Positions 19,136 to 28,641 of a DNA stretch of 64,000 bases are shown here, piece after piece (the stretch's first letter is position 1; each line of letters starts with the position of its first letter). Origin of the DNA: Novosphingobium huizhouense (GTDB lineage: Bacteria; Pseudomonadota; Alphaproteobacteria; Sphingomonadales; Sphingomonadaceae). The DNA lies in contig NZ_JAILXZ010000001.1 in NCBI RefSeq assembly GCF_020179475.1, forward strand, positions 558,001 to 622,000, given 5' to 3'. The position numbers and the translations under genes were made by a program. The notes beneath the pieces were generated by a model that saw only the letters and a list, made by a program, of their open reading frames with translations, did no database searches and was not told where the DNA came from.

Positions 19136-21583
19136 TTACTTTCGCGAAGCCTCGAAGGCGTTGCGGGTCTTGAGGCTGGGGTCCTCGGTCCACGGCGTCT
19201 CGGGCCAGCGGTGCTTGGGGTAGCGGCCCTTCATGTCCTTGACCACGTCCTTCCACGATCCGCGCCAGAACCCCGGCAGGTCCGCCGTCGTCTGGATCGG
19301 CTTGCCCCCGGGCGAGGTCAGCGACAGCAGCAGCGGCCGCGGCGGCTGCCCGACGCAAGGGTGCCTGTCCAGCCCGAACAGCGCCTGCACCCGCAGTTCC
19401 ACCATCGGCCCGCCTTCATGGCCATAATCGATCGCATGGCTCGTGCCGGCAGGCGAACGGAACTCCGCCGGCGCCAGCTTGTCCAGGGTCTGCCGCTCGG
19501 TCCAGTCGAGCCGGTTCAGCAGCGCATCGTGGAGTTTGCTCGGGCTAACGTCGAGATCGCGCCGCCCGGTGAGCACCGGCGCCAGCCAGTTGTCCAGATC
19601 GGCGAGCAGCGCGCCTTCCGAAAGCGCTTCCAGCCCGGCATAGGTCGCCCGCACGATCAGCGCCCGCGCGCCTGCCCCCAGCGGCAGCATGCCAAGGCCC
19701 TCTGCCCGCACCCGTTCCAGCAGCAGCGCGGCCACCGCCTCCGGGTCCGGCTTCGGATCGGGCACCCGCGCCAGCACCACCTGCCCCAGCCGCCGCTCCA
19801 GCCGCGCCTCGACCCGCCCCGCCTCGCCGTTCCACGACAGCGTGTGCCGCTCGTCCAGCCGGTGCCCCAGCCAGCGCGCGATGTCGGCTTCGTCGAGCGC
19901 GATCCCGCCCATGATCCGCGCGCCCCTGGCCTCGCCCTGCGCATCGCCGATCACCAGCCATTTCGCCGTCACCAGCGGCGATGCCGGATCGAGCCGGTAG
20001 CCGCGCCCGCCCGACGCGAGCCATTCCTCCCCGCTGGCCGAGCGCGCCCGCGCGATCCGGTCGGGAAAGGCTTCGGCCAGCAGCACGCCCGGCGGCACGT
20101 CCGCTGCCCCGCCCTTGCCCACCAGCTTGCGCGCCATCTCGGCCCAGCGCCCCGCCAGCTTGCGCGATGCCTCGGCCCTCGCCCCCCGCTCGCCGTTCCA
20201 GCGGTCGAGCCGCAGCGCCAGGTCGTCCGAACGCCCGCCAAGCCCGCGCTCCTGCAACAGCAGCGCCAGCCGCGCCGCCTGCGTCTCGCAGCCCCGCTCC
20301 GCCGCAAACAGCAGCATGTGCGCCAGCGCCGGTTCCATCGGCAGCCGCGCGCATGCCCGGCCGTGCCCGGTGATCCGCCCTTCGCCATCGAGCGCGCCCA
20401 GCCCCCGCAACTGCGCCTGCGCCGCCGCCATCGCCGGGGCGGGCGGCGGATCGAGCCAGGCCAGCGCGCCCGCATCGGCCGCGCCCCATTGCGCCAGCGT
20501 CAGCGCCAGGGGACCGAGGTCGCTGGTCAGGATCTCGGGCGGCTCGAACGCCGGCCGCCCGGCGTGCCCGGCTTCTTCCCACAGCCGATAGGCGACGCCC
20601 GGCCCCTGCCGCGCCGCGCGCCCGGCCCGCTGGGTCGCCGCCGCCTGCGAGGCGCGATGCGTGACGAGGCGCGTCACGCCCGCCACCTTGTCGAACTCCG
20701 CGCGGCGCGCCAGCCCCGCATCGACCACCACCGACACGCCGTCCAGCGTCAGCGAGGTTTCGGCAATGCTCGTCGCCAGCACCACGCGCCGGCGCCCCTG
20801 CGCATCGCGCCGGATCGCCGCGCGCTGGCCGGCCGGCTCGACCTGGCCGTGAAGCGGCAGCACCAGCGCTTGCGGCAGCTTCTCGCGCAGAAGGTCGGCG
20901 CAGCGCTCGATCTGCGCCACGCCGGGCAGGAAGGCGAGGATGTCGCCCTCCTCCTCGCGCCACGCCTGGATCACCGCCGAGGCGACCTGCTGCTCCACCT
21001 TCAGGTCCGCACGCGCGCCAAGCCAGCGAAGCTCGAGCGGGAACGCCCGCCCCTCGCTCTCGATCACCGGCGCGTCACCCAGAAGGCTTGCAAAGCGCGC
21101 CCCGTCGAGCGTCGCCGACATCACCAGCAAGCGCAGGTCCTCGCGCAGCACGCCCTGCGCCTCGATCGCCAGTGCGAGGCCCAGGTCGCTGTCGAGATGC
21201 CGCTCGTGCGCTTCGTCGAACAGCACCGCGGAGATGCCGGCAAGCTCCGGATCATTGAGGATCGTCGCGACGAAGATCGCCTCGGTCATCACCAGCACGC
21301 GCGTTTGCGCCGATCGCTTCGCGTCGAGCCGGGTGACATAGCCGATCGTGCCGCCGGCTTCCTCGCCCAGCAGTTCGGCCATGCGCTCGGCCGCCGCGCG
21401 CGCCGCCACGCGGCGGGGCGAAAGCACGATGACCTGCCCCGTGCACCAGGGCTCGCCGATCAGCGCGGGCGCCACCGCGGTGGTCTTGCCCGCCCCCGGC
21501 GGCGCGATCAGCACCGCGCTGGTCCGCTCGCGCAGGGCGCCAAGCAGGTCGGGCAGCACGGCGTGGATCGGAAGCTCGCTCAC
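19136..21583 (-). CDS. hrpB: ATP-dependent RNA helicase HrpB
   Basis: A DEAH-box helicase of unclear physiological substrate in bacteria. 815 residues from GTG 21583: motif I APPGAGKTT, motif II DEAH in LFDEAHERHLDSD, motif III SATLD, motif V ATSIAETSLTLDGV and motif VI QRAGRAARQGPG, then the HrpB-specific C-terminal domain with PRPLLLSLTSPGGKPIQTTADLPGFWRGSW and a closing KGRYPKHRWPEDP-like sequence. The start was chosen where similarity begins (SELPIHAVLPDL). Divergent from the aldo/keto reductase. Confidence 0.95.
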   Translation of the reverse strand: MSELPIHAVLPDLLGALRERTSAVLIAPPGAGKTTAVAPALIGEPWCTGQVIVLSPRRVAARAAAERMAELLGEEAGGTIGYVTRLDAKRSAQTRVLVMTEAIFVATILNDPELAGISAVLFDEAHERHLDSDLGLALAIEAQGVLREDLRLLVMSATLDGARFASLLGDAPVIESEGRAFPLELRWLGARADLKVEQQVASAVIQAWREEEGDILAFLPGVAQIERCADLLREKLPQALVLPLHGQVEPAGQRAAIRRDAQGRRRVVLATSIAETSLTLDGVSVVVDAGLARRAEFDKVAGVTRLVTHRASQAAATQRAGRAARQGPGVAYRLWEEAGHAGRPAFEPPEILTSDLGPLALTLAQWGAADAGALAWLDPPPAPAMAAAQAQLRGLGALDGEGRITGHGRACARLPMEPALAHMLLFAAERGCETQAARLALLLQERGLGGRSDDLALRLDRWNGERGARAEASRKLAGRWAEMARKLVGKGGAADVPPGVLLAEAFPDRIARARSASGEEWLASGGRGYRLDPASPLVTAKWLVIGDAQGEARGARIMGGIALDEADIARWLGHRLDERHTLSWNGEAGRVEARLERRLGQVVLARVPDPKPDPEAVAALLLERVRAEGLGMLPLGAGARALIVRATYAGLEALSEGALLADLDNWLAPVLTGRRDLDVSPSKLHDALLNRLDWTERQTLDKLAPAEFRSPAGTSHAIDYGHEGGPMVELRVQALFGLDRHPCVGQPPRPLLLSLTSPGGKPIQTTADLPGFWRGSWKDVVKDMKGRYPKHRWPETPWTEDPSLKTRNAFEASRK

Positions 21584-21711
21584 GCCGGCCGCCTTAGCCC
21601 TCGCCAAAGCGACAGGGCAAGGCGGCGCGCGTCTTGACCGCGTCACGCAGTCTCGGCACTCAGGTTGCCAAATGCAACCGGCCGCACCGGCCTCTGGGGG
21701 AAGACCACCGC

Positions 21712-22728
21712 ATGCAACACCGCCGCCTCGGCACATCCGCCATCGTCGTCTCGGACATCTGCATGGGCACGATGACCTTCGGCAGCCAGACCGACGAGGC
21801 CGAAGCCTTCCGCGTGCTCGACGAATGCTTCGATGCCGGCATCAATTTCTACGACACCGCCGAAGGCTATCCCGTGCCGCCCGATGCCAAGTGGGTCGGC
21901 CGTACCGAGGAGATCGTCGGCCGCTGGATGAAGACCAAGCCGCGCGACGCCATCATCCTTGCAACCAAGGTCTCCGGCCCCAGCCACGTCTGGTTCCGCA
22001 GCCCCTTGCGCTCGGGCATGACCGCGCTCGATCGCCGCAACATCGTCACCGCGATCGAAGGCAGCCTCAAGAAGCTGCAGACCGACTACATCGATCTCTA
22101 CCAGACCCACTGGCCCGACCATGACACCCCTTACGAGGAGACCATGGAAGTGCTCGACGAGCTGGTGCGCGCGGGCAAGGTGCGCGTGCTCGGCTGCTCG
22201 AACGAGACCAGCTGGGGGCTGATGAAGTCGATCGCCGCCAGCGAGCGCATCGGCGGCGCGCGCTACCAGACCATCCAGAACAACTTCAGCCTCAACAACC
22301 GCCGCTTCGAGGACGAGCTGGCCCAGGTCTGCCGCAAGGAAGGCGTCAGCCTGATCCCCTATTCGCCGATCGCCGGCGGCGTGCTCGCGGGCAAGTACAA
22401 CGGCGGCGCCCGCCCCGAAGGCGCGCGCTTCTCGCGCTACCTCGCGATGGAGGGTCGCCAGGCCGCGATGGGCCGCCGCTTCGTCAACGAGAAGTCCCTC
22501 GCCTCGACCGAGCGCTTCGCCGCCATCGCCGCCGAGCACGGGCTCGATCCGGTGACGTTCGCCGTCGCCTGGTCCAAGCAGCACGATTTCGTCGCCTCGA
22601 CCATCGTCGGCGTCTCGTCGCAGGCCCAGGTCGCCCCGATCCTCGCCGCCGCCGACCTCGTCCTGCCCGACGAGGCGATGAAGGCAGTCGACCAGGTCAG
22701 CCGCGAGATCATGTACCCGATGGGCTGA
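21712..22728 (+). CDS. Aldo/keto reductase (Tas-like)
   Basis: A 338-residue NADPH-dependent aldo/keto reductase with a TIM-barrel fold. It begins MQHRRLGTSAIVVSDICMGTMTFGSQTDE. The catalytic Tyr lies in NFYDTAEGYPVPP, the catalytic Lys is probably in ILATKVSGP, and the His in YQTHWPDHDTPYEETMEVLDELV. The tail VGVSSQAQVAPILAAADLVLP matches the Tas-type subgroup. Physiological substrate unknown. The ATG at 21712 is clear; upstream residues are not family-like. Confidence 0.92.
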   Translation: MQHRRLGTSAIVVSDICMGTMTFGSQTDEAEAFRVLDECFDAGINFYDTAEGYPVPPDAKWVGRTEEIVGRWMKTKPRDAIILATKVSGPSHVWFRSPLRSGMTALDRRNIVTAIEGSLKKLQTDYIDLYQTHWPDHDTPYEETMEVLDELVRAGKVRVLGCSNETSWGLMKSIAASERIGGARYQTIQNNFSLNNRRFEDELAQVCRKEGVSLIPYSPIAGGVLAGKYNGGARPEGARFSRYLAMEGRQAAMGRRFVNEKSLASTERFAAIAAEHGLDPVTFAVAWSKQHDFVASTIVGVSSQAQVAPILAAADLVLPDEAMKAVDQVSREIMYPMG

Positions 22729-22820
22729 TCGCGTTCTGCACGCGAAGGTCGCCGCCCGGGCAGCGACCTTCCCGTCGCACATTCATGTGCGGTTGGCTGC
22801 GCGCGTGCTAGGGCGCGAGG

Positions 22821-22970
22821 GTGAAGACCACGTTCGAGATCGTCATCGCGCTCGCGACCAGCATCCTGTTCACCGGCGCGGCGGTGGGTGCGGGCATTCT
22901 CGGGCTCGGCGCGGTCTCGGCGGGCGGATGCTTCTGGCTCTGGCGCCGCTGGCGCCGGCCGCGGTCCTGA
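22821..22970 (+). CDS. Possible 49-residue membrane peptide
   Basis: GTG-started frame encoding a hydrophobic segment (VIALATSILFTGAAVGAGIL region) followed by Gly-rich sequence and a basic tail WRRWRRPRS, topologically plausible as a single-pass membrane peptide. GAGG directly before the start is too close to be a good ribosome-binding site. No family recognised; it may be chance. The rest of 22729-23187 shows nothing beyond two near-adjacent copies of gtgtcaac at about 23117-23133. Confidence 0.3.
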   Translation: MKTTFEIVIALATSILFTGAAVGAGILGLGAVSAGGCFWLWRRWRRPRS

Positions 22971-23187
22971 GCGCGTCCGCGCTGTCCGGATTTTCCTACA
23001 GCCGGGCGCTTGTGGCAGGGTGCGTGCCATGGTCGCCCACACCCCGCGATTTTCGAGTCTTATCGACCCCATCGATCAATCGCGCCTTATTGATCGATTT
23101 CAATTTTTCCTCAGGACAGTGTCAACTGTGTCAACCTGGCCTGCCGCGGGGCCGGTCGGCGCCGCGAATCGCGGGGCGCGATTCGGC

Positions 23188-24201
23188 TCAGAAGCGGCGC
23201 GCCACCGCGAACTCGGCCGCCTCGGTCATCGCCGCCTTGGCCGCTCCGTCGGGGAAGCGGGCGATGGCGTCGATGGCCCTTGCCGCATAGTGCCGCGCCC
23301 GCTCGCGCGTCGCGTTGACCGCGTCGTGGCGGCGGATCAGCGCCACCGCGTGGGCCAGGTCTTCGTCGCCATTGCGGTCGCCGGCGATCGCCGCGCGCCA
23401 GAACGCGCGCTCCTCCTCGGTGCCGCGGGCATAGGCGAGGATCACCGGCAGGGTCATCTTGCCCTCGCGGAAGTCGTCGCCCTGGTCCTTGCCCATTTCC
23501 GAAGCGTCCGAATCGTAGTCGATCGCATCGTCGGCCAGCTGGAACGCGATGCCGAGGTTGCGGCCATAGGCATCGAGCGCCATCTCGTCCTCGTCCGACC
23601 GCTCGGCCACGACCGCGGCGATGCGGCAGGCGGCGGCGAACAGCGCGGCGGTCTTGGCGTTGATGATCGCGAGGTAGCGCTCCTCGCTGGTCTCGATCTG
23701 GCGCTGCGCGACCAGCTGGTCGACTTCGCCCTCGGCGATCACCGCGCTGGCATTGGACAGGATGCGCAGCACCTTCAGGCTGCCGTCCTCGACCATCAGC
23801 TCGAAGCTGCGGCTGAACAGGAAGTCGCCCACCAGCACCGTCGCCGGGTTGCCGTAGACGATGTTGGCGGTCTTCTTGCCGCGCCGCATGTCCGAGCCGT
23901 CGACCACGTCGTCGTGCAGCAGGGTCGCGGTGTGGATGAATTCGACCGTCGCGGCGAGCTTGTAGTGCCGGCTGCCGCCGTAGCCGAGCAAGCTCGCGCT
24001 GGCGAGGGTGAGCATCGGGCGCATCCGCTTGCCGCCGCCCGCGATCAGGTGCCCGGCGAGCGCGGGGATCAGCGGGATGCGCGATTGCATGCGGTCGAGG
24101 ATCACCGCGTTGACGCTGTTCATGCCGTCGGCGACCAGCGCCATCAGCGGCTGGAGCGACGGCGCGGCCTTGCGGGGAAGCGAATGGACGGTGGCGGTCA
24201 T
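23188..24201 (-). CDS. ispB: Polyprenyl (octa/decaprenyl) diphosphate synthase
   Basis: Makes the long isoprenoid tail of ubiquinone from IPP and an allylic diphosphate. 337 residues from ATG 24201: first aspartate-rich motif LLHDDVVDGSDMRRG (FARM), lysine and arginine of GGGKRMRPML, and second motif LADDAIDYDSD (SARM). The small residues before the first DDxxD fit a long-chain (C40/C50) enzyme; sphingomonads usually carry Q-10, so decaprenyl is likely (inference). Divergent from the chorismate mutase gene by 105 bases. Confidence 0.93.
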   Translation of the reverse strand: MTATVHSLPRKAAPSLQPLMALVADGMNSVNAVILDRMQSRIPLIPALAGHLIAGGGKRMRPMLTLASASLLGYGGSRHYKLAATVEFIHTATLLHDDVVDGSDMRRGKKTANIVYGNPATVLVGDFLFSRSFELMVEDGSLKVLRILSNASAVIAEGEVDQLVAQRQIETSEERYLAIINAKTAALFAAACRIAAVVAERSDEDEMALDAYGRNLGIAFQLADDAIDYDSDASEMGKDQGDDFREGKMTLPVILAYARGTEEERAFWRAAIAGDRNGDEDLAHAVALIRRHDAVNATRERARHYAARAIDAIARFPDGAAKAAMTEAAEFAVARRF

Positions 24202-24306
24202 CGCCTGCCCGATTGGCGTTTGGCCCGGCGCTTGGCAAGTCGCAAGTTGCACCGTAGGGGTCCCCGTGGGGCAGGCGAGCGGCGACGCACCCGATGGCAT
24301 AGGGGC

Positions 24307-24606
24307 ATGACGATGAGCGAAGATCCGGTTCTGGCAGGCTATCGCCAGAGCATCGACAACATCGACGCGGCGATGATCCACATCCTCGCCGAACGCTTCC
24401 GCATCACCCAGGCAGTCGGCGCCTACAAGGCCGCGAACAGGCTCCCCGCCTCCGATCCGGGCCGCGAGGAGCGCCAGATCGCCCGCCTGCGCGCGCTCGC
24501 CGAAGACGCGCGGCTCGATCCCGAATTCTCCGAAAAGTTCCTGCGCTTCATCATCCAGGAAGTGATCCGCCACCACGAACGCGCCGCCTCGACCCCGGCG
24601 CAATAG
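24307..24606 (+). CDS. Chorismate mutase (AroQ type)
   Basis: A 99-residue stand-alone AroQ chorismate mutase converting chorismate to prephenate for Phe and Tyr synthesis. It matches the all-helical fold: YRQSIDNIDAAMIHILAERF with Arg13, RITQAVGAYKA with Lys41, the ARG-GLU pair Arg53-Glu54, and Gln84 in FIIQEVIRHH, the positions that bind chorismate in the E. coli enzyme. Residue matches are by eye. Followed by a convergent Lrp-type regulator 20 bases away. Confidence 0.92.
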   Translation: MTMSEDPVLAGYRQSIDNIDAAMIHILAERFRITQAVGAYKAANRLPASDPGREERQIARLRALAEDARLDPEFSEKFLRFIIQEVIRHHERAASTPAQ

Positions 24607-24626
24607 CGCGCAGTTCGGGGCCGCCC

Positions 24627-25094
24627 TCAGTCCTCGAGCGGGACGCCGGGCAGCTGCTTGGCGGTGCGGATGGTCAGGCTGGTCTTGACGCTCGCCACGT
24701 TGGGCGCGGGCGTCAGCTTGCTGGTCAGGAATTCCTGGAAGCTCTGCAGGTCGCGGCTGACGATCTTGAGGATGAAGTCGATCTCGCCGTTGAGCATGTG
24801 GCACTCGCGCACTTCGGCCAGCGTGCGCATGTGCTCCTCGAACTGGCGGAGCGATTCCTCGGCCTGGCTCTTCAGGCTGACCAGCGCGAAGACGGTGATG
24901 GCAAAGCCCAGCTTCGAGGAATCGAGGTCGGCGTGATAGCCGCGGATTACGCCCGCTTCCTCGAGCGCGCGCACCCGGCGCAGGCACGGCGGCGCGGTCA
25001 GGCCGACGCGCTGCGCCAGTTCGACATTGGTGACCCGCCCTTCGTCCTGCAATTCGGCAAGCAGTCGCCGGTCGATCGAGTCCAGTGTGGCCAT
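24627..25094 (-). CDS. Lrp/AsnC-family transcriptional regulator
   Basis: A 155-residue regulator. N-terminal helix-turn-helix (about 1-60, LDSIDRRLLAELQDEGRVTNVELAQRVGLTAPPCLRRVRALEEAGVI) and a C-terminal RAM/AsnC ligand domain (about 65-150, ending SLTIRTAKQLPGVPLED), typical of Lrp proteins that sense amino acids as octamers or higher. The TAPPCLRR recognition helix is very close to leucine-responsive Lrp. ATG 25094 follows AGGAAACA; an upstream ATG at 25109 is possible. Confidence 0.92.
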   Translation of the reverse strand: MATLDSIDRRLLAELQDEGRVTNVELAQRVGLTAPPCLRRVRALEEAGVIRGYHADLDSSKLGFAITVFALVSLKSQAEESLRQFEEHMRTLAEVRECHMLNGEIDFILKIVSRDLQSFQEFLTSKLTPAPNVASVKTSLTIRTAKQLPGVPLED

Positions 25095-25343
25095 TGTTTC
25101 CTGCTGCATTCCGTCCGGAAACTCTCGCCTACGACCGTGGCACGATGGCTGTCGACGGGCAACCCGGCAACTTTCCACACCTGATCGGCGCGATGGCGAT
25201 AATAATGTTGTTTCATATCGCAATCGTGCCACATTGCAACGCAATCAACGTGGACCTTTTGTGCGATTCCACAATTTGTTAGGGGGTCGTAAGCTACCGC
25301 TGCCGGCCCGCAATGGCCTCTAGGTCAGGAGTGCAAGGCCGCA

Positions 25344-27170
25344 ATGATCGTGGATGACCGTCTCGAAACCGTGCTGCGCACCACCGCGACAGGACGGCTG
25401 CCGATGCGCATCCAGTTCCGCCAGCTCGCCGACCTGCTTGGCCGCGGCGAGGGCGCGCCCTCCATCGACGCTGCCGGGTCCATGCCCGCCTCGCCGGTCC
25501 GCGCCGCCGCGCTCGAAAGGCTCGATGCGATCGCCACGGCGCTGGGCGAGGCCGACTGCGCCGCGCTGCTGCGCTCGGGCGCGCTGCGCTCGAGAGCGCT
25601 CGTCTGGCGCTTCGTCGCCAAGGGCCCGGCGCTCGCCATGGCGGCGGTCGCGGGCGCCCGGCTCGACGAGGCGGCGTGGCTGGCGCTGATCCCCGAGCTG
25701 CCGATCGAGGCGCGCGGCGCGCTGCGCCACCGCCGCGACCTCGGCGCGCGCGCGCGCGATCTCCTCGCTCGCCTCGGCGTCGGCGATTTCGCGCTGCCCG
25801 AGCCCGACGGCTACGTGCCCGAGGCGATCTCCGCTTCGCCCGCGCGCGCGATCCCGCTTGCCGCCCCCGCGGGCGAGACTCCCGCTCTGGTCGCGCGGCC
25901 GGGCGCGCCAGAACCGGCCGTGGCCGATCTCGTCCTGGCCGAGCCGGCGCGCGCGGAACCTGCCGCGGCGCGCGAAGGCATCGGCGCGATCGTCCGGCGG
26001 ATCGAGGCCTTCCGCCGCCACCGCGAAGGCCACCCGCCGCCGCGCAGCGAGAGCGAGGCCGCATCCTGGCCGCACGAGAGCGAGGCCGAACCGGCCGCGC
26101 CCGAACCCCATGCGCCCCGCGTGGTCACCGCGATCGACATCCGCATCGACGCCGAAGGCATGATCGTCGCCGCCGACGCGGTCCACGCCCCGATGCTGGT
26201 CGGCCACCGCCCGTTCACCGGCGAAGTCGACGCGCCCGCCACCTGCGATGCCGAGACGCTGCGCGCGTTCCGCGCCCGCCTGCCGGTCCAGGCCGGGCTG
26301 ATGACCTTCGAAGGCACCGCCCCGGTCGCGGGATCGTGGCGGGTCGATGCGATGCCCTCGTTCGCGCGCGAGGGCGGGCACTACACCGGCTACCACGCCC
26401 GGCTGCGGCGGCCCGAACCCGCGCGCGGCGCCTCGGCCGCGAACGACGACGAGGGCGACAGCAGCACCGACCGCCTGCGCCAGCTGCTGCACGAACTGCG
26501 CACCCCGATCAATGCGATCCAGGGCTTTGCCGAGCTGATCCAGCAGCAGATCTTCGGTCCGACCCCGCACCAGTACCGCAGCCTTGCCGCAAGCATCGCC
26601 TCGGATGCCGCGCGGATGCTTGCGGGCTTCGAGGAAGTCGAACGGCTCGCCCGGCTCGAGACCGGGCAGGTCGAGCACGAATCCGGCGAGACCGACCTGT
26701 GCGGCGCGCTCACCCGGCTCGTCGCCCAGCTCGATCCCGCGATCGGCCCGCGCGAGGTGCGGCTGCGGCTCGCCCTGCCCGAAGCGCCGGTGATCATCGC
26801 GGTCGAGGCGCTCGAGCTCGAGCGGATGCTCTGGCGCATGCTTTCGGTGATCGCCGCCTCGGCCGCGCCGGGCGAGCGGCTCGCGCTCTCGCTCGGCGAA
26901 GGCGCGGGCTATGCCCATCTCGTGCTGCCGCTGCCCGCGGCGCTGGCCATGCGCGACGATGCCGCGCTGTTCGCGCCCGACAGCCGTGCCGGCGCCGCCT
27001 CGCCGACCCAGGCCATGCTGGGCAACGGCTTTGCGCTGCGCCTCGCCGCGGCCGAGGTGCGCTCGGTCGGCGGGCATCTCGCGCGCAGTGGGGCGCGGCT
27101 GATGGTCGACCTGCCGCTGGGCGGCGCACGCCCCGCTGCCTCGCCCGAGCGCCCGCGCGGCGCGGCCTGA
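25344..27170 (+). CDS. Sensor histidine kinase, HisKA type
   Basis: A 608-residue, apparently soluble sensor kinase. The N-terminal third is Ala/Arg-rich with no transmembrane segment, and residues about 262-355 (IDIRIDAEGMIVAADAV...VAGSWRVDAM) resemble a PAS-like sensor. The phosphoacceptor is His383 in LLHELRTPINAIQGFAEL. The ATPase half (about 450-600) is diverged: an N-box-like region is present (ELERMLWRMLSVIAAS) but Gly-rich G1/G2 loops are weak, so activity is uncertain. No response regulator adjoins; the partner is unknown. It may share a transcript with the WalW-like gene 19 bases downstream. Confidence 0.82.
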   Translation: MIVDDRLETVLRTTATGRLPMRIQFRQLADLLGRGEGAPSIDAAGSMPASPVRAAALERLDAIATALGEADCAALLRSGALRSRALVWRFVAKGPALAMAAVAGARLDEAAWLALIPELPIEARGALRHRRDLGARARDLLARLGVGDFALPEPDGYVPEAISASPARAIPLAAPAGETPALVARPGAPEPAVADLVLAEPARAEPAAAREGIGAIVRRIEAFRRHREGHPPPRSESEAASWPHESEAEPAAPEPHAPRVVTAIDIRIDAEGMIVAADAVHAPMLVGHRPFTGEVDAPATCDAETLRAFRARLPVQAGLMTFEGTAPVAGSWRVDAMPSFAREGGHYTGYHARLRRPEPARGASAANDDEGDSSTDRLRQLLHELRTPINAIQGFAELIQQQIFGPTPHQYRSLAASIASDAARMLAGFEEVERLARLETGQVEHESGETDLCGALTRLVAQLDPAIGPREVRLRLALPEAPVIIAVEALELERMLWRMLSVIAASAAPGERLALSLGEGAGYAHLVLPLPAALAMRDDAALFAPDSRAGAASPTQAMLGNGFALRLAAAEVRSVGGHLARSGARLMVDLPLGGARPAASPERPRGAA

Positions 27171-27189
27171 CGATCCCGCCGGCGTCCGC

Positions 27190-28191
27190 GTGCCCCTGCC
27201 TGCGATCCTCGACCTGCCCCGCCCGGAGGACTTCGTCCGCTTCGCCCCGGGGTTCGGCCAGCGCTTCCTCGTCACCATCGATGCCGAGGAGGAATTCGAC
27301 TGGAGCAAGCCGTTCGAACGCACCGGCCACCGCCTCGCCCACGTTCCGCGCCTCGCCAAGTTCCAGCAGTTCTGCGAAGGCTTCGGCGTCGCCCCGCTGT
27401 GGCTGGTCGATCACCCGGTGGCCTGCGACCCGCGCGCCGCCGACGTGCTCGGCGCGGCGGTGCGCGAGGGCCGCGCCGAAGTCGGCATCCAGCTTCACCC
27501 CTGGGTCACCCCGCCGCACGTCGAGGAGCTCGGCGTCCACAACAGCTTCGCCGGCAACCTGCCGCCCGAGCTCGAGCGGGCCAAGCTCAAGGGCTTGCGC
27601 AACCTCGTCGAGCAGACCTTCGGCGCCCCCCCGCTGGTCTACCGCGCCGGACGCTACGGCGTCGGCCCGGCAACGGCGGGGATCCTGTCCGAATGTTCGA
27701 TCGCGATCGACAGCTCGGTCCGCCCCTGCTTCGACTATTCGGGCCATGGCGGCCCCGATTTCCGCGACCATCCGCTGCGCCCGTGGTGGGTCGATCGCGC
27801 CGGCGGGCTGATGGAGCTGCCGCTGACGACGGTGTTCTGGGGCCCGTTGCGCGGCCAGGGGCGCTGGCTCTACCCGGCGCTGTGGCGCACGCCGCGGCTG
27901 CGCGGCCTGCTCGCGCGGACCGGGCTGCTCGAACGCATTCCGCTGACCCCCGAGGGGATAAACGCCGAAGAAGCGCTGCGCGGCATCGACATCGCGCTCG
28001 ACGACGGGCTGCCGGTGCTGGTGTTCTCGTTCCACAGCCCTTCGCTGCGTCCGGGCAACACCCCCTACGTGCGCGACGAGGACGATCTCGACCGGCTCTA
28101 CGACTGGTGGCGCCAGGTCTTCGCCTGCCTCGAGCGCCGCGGCGTGCGCCCGGTCAGCGTGCGCGAACTGATGGCCGCGGCGCAGGTCTGA
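27190..28191 (+). CDS. WalW-like polysaccharide deacetylase family protein
   Basis: A 333-residue protein related to WalW and other NodB-like carbohydrate deacetylases. Features: FLVTIDAEEEFDW (metal Asp region), LWLVDHPVACDP, VGIQLHPWVTPP with the HPW motif, YRAGRYGVGPATAGIL, and FSFHSPSLRPGNTPYVRDEDDLDRLYDWW near the C-terminus. WalW proteins occur in polysaccharide (walL) loci of alphaproteobacteria; the substrate is not known here. GTG start at 27190, 19 bases after the histidine kinase, suggesting a two-gene unit. Confidence 0.82.
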   Translation: MPLPAILDLPRPEDFVRFAPGFGQRFLVTIDAEEEFDWSKPFERTGHRLAHVPRLAKFQQFCEGFGVAPLWLVDHPVACDPRAADVLGAAVREGRAEVGIQLHPWVTPPHVEELGVHNSFAGNLPPELERAKLKGLRNLVEQTFGAPPLVYRAGRYGVGPATAGILSECSIAIDSSVRPCFDYSGHGGPDFRDHPLRPWWVDRAGGLMELPLTTVFWGPLRGQGRWLYPALWRTPRLRGLLARTGLLERIPLTPEGINAEEALRGIDIALDDGLPVLVFSFHSPSLRPGNTPYVRDEDDLDRLYDWWRQVFACLERRGVRPVSVRELMAAAQV

Positions 28192-28239
28192 CCCCCGCGC
28201 TTGCCAAGCGCGCCCACCCCCACTAACGCACCGCCCAGT

Positions 28240-28315
28240 GGGCCTGTAGCTCAGCGGTTAGAGCTGGCCGCTCATAACGGCTAGGTCGCGGGTTCGAATC
28301 CTGCCGGGCCCACCA
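28240..28315 (+). tRNA. tRNA-Ile2 (anticodon CAT, lysidine-modified) or elongator tRNA-Met
   Basis: A 76-nt tRNA with encoded CCA. Acceptor GGGCCTG pairs with CGGGCCC (28305-28311), discriminator A. The anticodon loop is CTCATAA with anticodon CAT. The pattern GGTTAGAGC, CTCATAA and GGTCGC-GGGTTCGA resembles E. coli ileX rather than elongator or initiator Met tRNA, so this is probably the AUA-reading isoleucine tRNA needing TilS. Confidence 0.9.
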
Positions 28316-28641
28316 CTTCCGCATCCGCGCGGCTGGCTTCGCATCGCGCCGGGGCCGTCACGACCCGGGCCGCGCGCCAGGATTTCCGCAAGAGCCGGCT
28401 GCTCCGGCGAGGCGCACCTTCGCCGGATACGCCGCCCATTTCCTGGTCCCGGCTCCTTACGAAGGCGGACCCGCGACGGTTCGGCATGGTCTGTCGAGTG
28501 GCGCTGCCTCCCGTCCTGTCGCGACGGGCGCTGCAGCGGCGCGCTGCCTTTTTCGATTGCTCCGTCCGGAAGGTAGCGCTATCATCGGGCCATCAACAAT
28601 CGGCGAGGCCGCCCGATCGGCCTGCAAGGGGATGGCGTGCG
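28316..28641. promoter_or_regulatory. Promoter region of the GH43-xylulokinase-xylA unit
   Basis: A 326-base gene-free region between tRNA-Ile2 and the first GH43 gene. Its one clear element is the palindrome-centred site at 28572-28584, 57 bases before the ATG. Antisense arginine-rich frames here overlap the tRNA and are not credible genes. Confidence 0.6.
28572..28584 (+). promoter_or_regulatory. TAGCGCTA operator, copy 1
   Basis: GGTAGCGCTATCA, with the 8-bp palindrome TAGCGCTA at 28574-28581. The identical 13-mer, in one orientation or the other, recurs at 46193, 54788 and 60775, always in front of glycan or xylose genes. Probably the operator of the LacI-family repressor at 54921 (inference). 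Confidence 0.75.

Noticed and set aside
28281..28487. A 68-codon minus-strand frame ending in GPAGFEPAT
   Set aside because: Its end is the antisense reading of the tRNA-Ile2 T-arm, a common artefact.
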